Assembly (NCBI GenBank): GCA_024235015.1
Contig: JACKNG010000005.1
Coordinates: 124,001 to 188,000 of the forward strand
Length of the DNA stretch: 64,000 nucleotides
Source of the DNA: Gammaproteobacteria bacterium
Lineage (GTDB): Bacteria > Pseudomonadota > Gammaproteobacteria > Ga0077536
Direction: 5' to 3'
Both the position numbers and the translations under genes were made by a program. This document shows, piece by piece, positions 62,476 through 64,000 of this stretch. Below the pieces are notes generated by a model, which was given only the letters and a program-made list of their open reading frames with translations, did not search any database and had not been told where the DNA came from. Every line of letters begins with the position of its first letter. Within the stretch, counting starts at the first letter, position 1.

Positions 62476-64000
62476 CCCGCGGAGGAAGCCCGGATTTCCT
62501 CACCCTGCGCGCCGCCGATGCCGGCGTCCCGATCGTCGAGGCCCTGACCCGCGAGCTGGATGCGCTGCGCGGTGCACTGGACGCCCACGCGATCGTCTCG
62601 GTGACCGATGCCCACGGTCGCATCATCGCCGTCAACGACCACTTCTGCGCCATCAGCGGTTACAGTCGCGATGAACTGGTCGGCGCCAATCACCGCATTC
62701 TCAAGTCCGGTGCGCATCCGCCGGCGTTCTACCGCACGCTGTGGCGCACCATCGCCGGCGGTGCGGCCTGGCATGGCGTGATCGAGAACCGCGCCAAGGA
62801 CGGCGACGCCTACTGGGTGCAATCGAGCATCCTGCCGCTGCGCGATGCCGCCGGTGTGACCACCGGCTACCTGTCGCTGCGCACCGACGTCAGCGCCATC
62901 GAACGCCAGCGCCGCGCCTTGCGCATCATGACGCGCAACGCCCAGCGCCCGCAGCGCTTCGACATCATCGCCGAGGCGCTGGGTTTCGCGCGCCACGCCC
63001 GCACCGCCGCCGTGCTGGCCTTCCCCGTCGCGACGACCCGGGTCGAGGTGGTGGGCTATTGGCACGCGGATGGACGCGCGGCGCCGGGCGACTTCGAACG
63101 CGCCGGCACGACGGCCGGCTTCAATCCCCGCACCACCCTGACTGTACAGGGCGATGCCCTCGATGCCTGTGGCGAAGACCCGTTGCTCGACGCGAGCGTG
63201 CGCTCGGTCGAACTGACCCCCCTGGTCAACGACGAGGGCCGCATGTTGGGCGTGCTGTGGGTCGGCGGGCCGCATCTGCCCGACGCCGGCCACGACGACC
63301 TGCCTCTGACCGAACTCGCCGCGCGGCGCGCGGCGAGCCACCTGCAGAACGACCTCGCGCAACGCGAACGCGACGAGCAGCGCGCCTGGCTGGAGTTCGT
63401 CATCGACGGCGCCAAGGCCGGCATCTGGGATTGGGAACTCGACTCCGGCAAGGTGCGTATCAACCCGCGCTGGGCCGAGATGTTGGGTTACGCGCCGGGC
63501 GAAATCGCGCCGGAACTCGAGAGCTGGGACAAGCTGATACATCCCGACGACCGCGCCATGGTGTGGCGGAAGATCGAGGCGCACCTCGCCGGGGAAACCG
63601 CCTACTACGAGAGCGAGCACCGCCTGCGCAGCGCATTCGACAGCTGGATCTGGGTCCTCGATCGCGGCATGGTCACTGCCCGCGACGCCATCGGCGAGGC
63701 GCGGCGCATGTCGGGTATGCATCTCGACATCACCAGCCAGAAGCAGGCGCAGAGCGCACTCGCCGCCGAGCAGGAACGGCTCGACATCGTCATGCAGACG
63801 ACGCCGATCGGCCTGTGGGAATGGGACATCACCACCGATGTGATGACGTCCAGCCCACAGTGGCTCGCGCGTCTCGGTTACCGCAGCAACGACCGTCCCA
63901 CCACGGTCGACGGCTGGCGTGCGCTGATTCATCCGGAAGACATCGACCGGGTCCTGGCCGTCAAGGAGGCACATCTCGCCGATGCCACGGTGCCCTACCT
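62472..64000 (+). CDS. Multi-PAS sensor protein (partial, runs off the end)
   Basis: The open frame has 509 visible residues and continues beyond the window. PAS 1 (about residues 40-145) includes IVSVTDAHGRIIAVNDHFCAISGYSRDELVG and ENRAKDGDAYWVQSSILP. A GAF-like stretch follows (about 155-290). PAS 2 starts at LEFVIDGAKAGIWDWELDSG and PAS 3 at LDIVMQTTPIGLWEWDITTD; both have the [W/G]xWD PAS_3 look with HPDDRAMV and HPEDIDRV. No TM segment is seen, so it senses inside the cell. The output domain (histidine kinase or GGDEF/EAL) is outside the window. Overlap with the HD-GYP gene makes it a likely partner that feeds the two receivers. Confidence 0.88.
   Translation, partial: MTRGGSPDFLTLRAADAGVPIVEALTRELDALRGALDAHAIVSVTDAHGRIIAVNDHFCAISGYSRDELVGANHRILKSGAHPPAFYRTLWRTIAGGAAWHGVIENRAKDGDAYWVQSSILPLRDAAGVTTGYLSLRTDVSAIERQRRALRIMTRNAQRPQRFDIIAEALGFARHARTAAVLAFPVATTRVEVVGYWHADGRAAPGDFERAGTTAGFNPRTTLTVQGDALDACGEDPLLDASVRSVELTPLVNDEGRMLGVLWVGGPHLPDAGHDDLPLTELAARRAASHLQNDLAQRERDEQRAWLEFVIDGAKAGIWDWELDSGKVRINPRWAEMLGYAPGEIAPELESWDKLIHPDDRAMVWRKIEAHLAGETAYYESEHRLRSAFDSWIWVLDRGMVTARDAIGEARRMSGMHLDITSQKQAQSALAAEQERLDIVMQTTPIGLWEWDITTDVMTSSPQWLARLGYRSNDRPTTVDGWRALIHPEDIDRVLAVKEAHLADATVPY

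Overview
The window is GC-rich, densely packed bacterial chromosome. Gene content points to a high-GC proteobacterium, most likely a gammaproteobacterium: GreB, SlyD, PepN, a YheS-type ABC-F protein, TrxC, a VPLPA-CTERM surface protein, a TolC/adaptor/RND set and a stand-alone EF-G. This placement is inference; no rRNA or ribosomal operon is present to confirm it. No tRNA, rRNA, CRISPR array, transposase or integrase was seen.

Layout. (1) Positions 1-5234 are an accessory, defence-type region that looks less GC-rich by eye. It holds the end of a gene (probably hsdM), the type I specificity gene hsdS, a NucS-like PD-(D/E)XK nuclease, a decayed YgjP-like metallopeptidase, and a two-gene TcmP/DUF5131 unit whose promoter carries a near-consensus LexA (SOS) box. 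(2) 5384-5878 is a YbaK-type deacylase. (3) 5892-16232 is a complete N-methylglutamate pathway cluster: an XRE-cupin regulator, three N-methylglutamate synthase subunits, gamma-glutamylmethylamide synthetase, and N-methylglutamate dehydrogenase with subunits C and D fused and a cysteine-free subunit B. Together these would turn methylamine into glutamate-bound intermediates and then into a C1 unit plus glutamate. (4) 16254-32449 is mixed: a cPGS-like GTPase, thioredoxin 2, a large VPLPA-CTERM surface protein, pirin, a DsbA/FrnE oxidoreductase, greB with a secreted partner, a hydrolase, two MFS transporters, a GIY-YIG protein, a cyclase-like/FHA protein, an SPFH protein and a quinone oxidoreductase.

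(5) 32512-37999 is a tripartite RND efflux operon with overlapping genes. (6) 38025-42892 (minus strand) holds a response regulator and histidine kinase followed by an LTA-synthase-like phosphotransferase and a PAP2 phosphatase, an arrangement resembling envelope-modification modules. (7) 42915-57756 contains small NTF2, VOC and MaoC enzymes, an MFS carrier, SCO, an M18 aminopeptidase, a crotonase, a GST, a PQQ-dependent dehydrogenase, ABC-F, SlyD, an EthD protein and PepN. (8) 57779-60557 holds EF-G with a clear intrinsic terminator and a HIT protein. (9) 60788-64000 is a signalling operon with stop/start overlaps: HTH-REC, REC-HD-GYP and a multi-PAS sensor that runs off the end.

Two copies of a long-hairpin intergenic repeat lie at 7518-7635 (inside the methylglutamate operon) and 40747-40889. 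The most interesting item is the SOS-linked TcmP/DUF5131 pair beside the restriction genes. No gene-free stretch exceeds about 270 bases. Very long antisense frames opposite GC-rich genes were treated as shadows.
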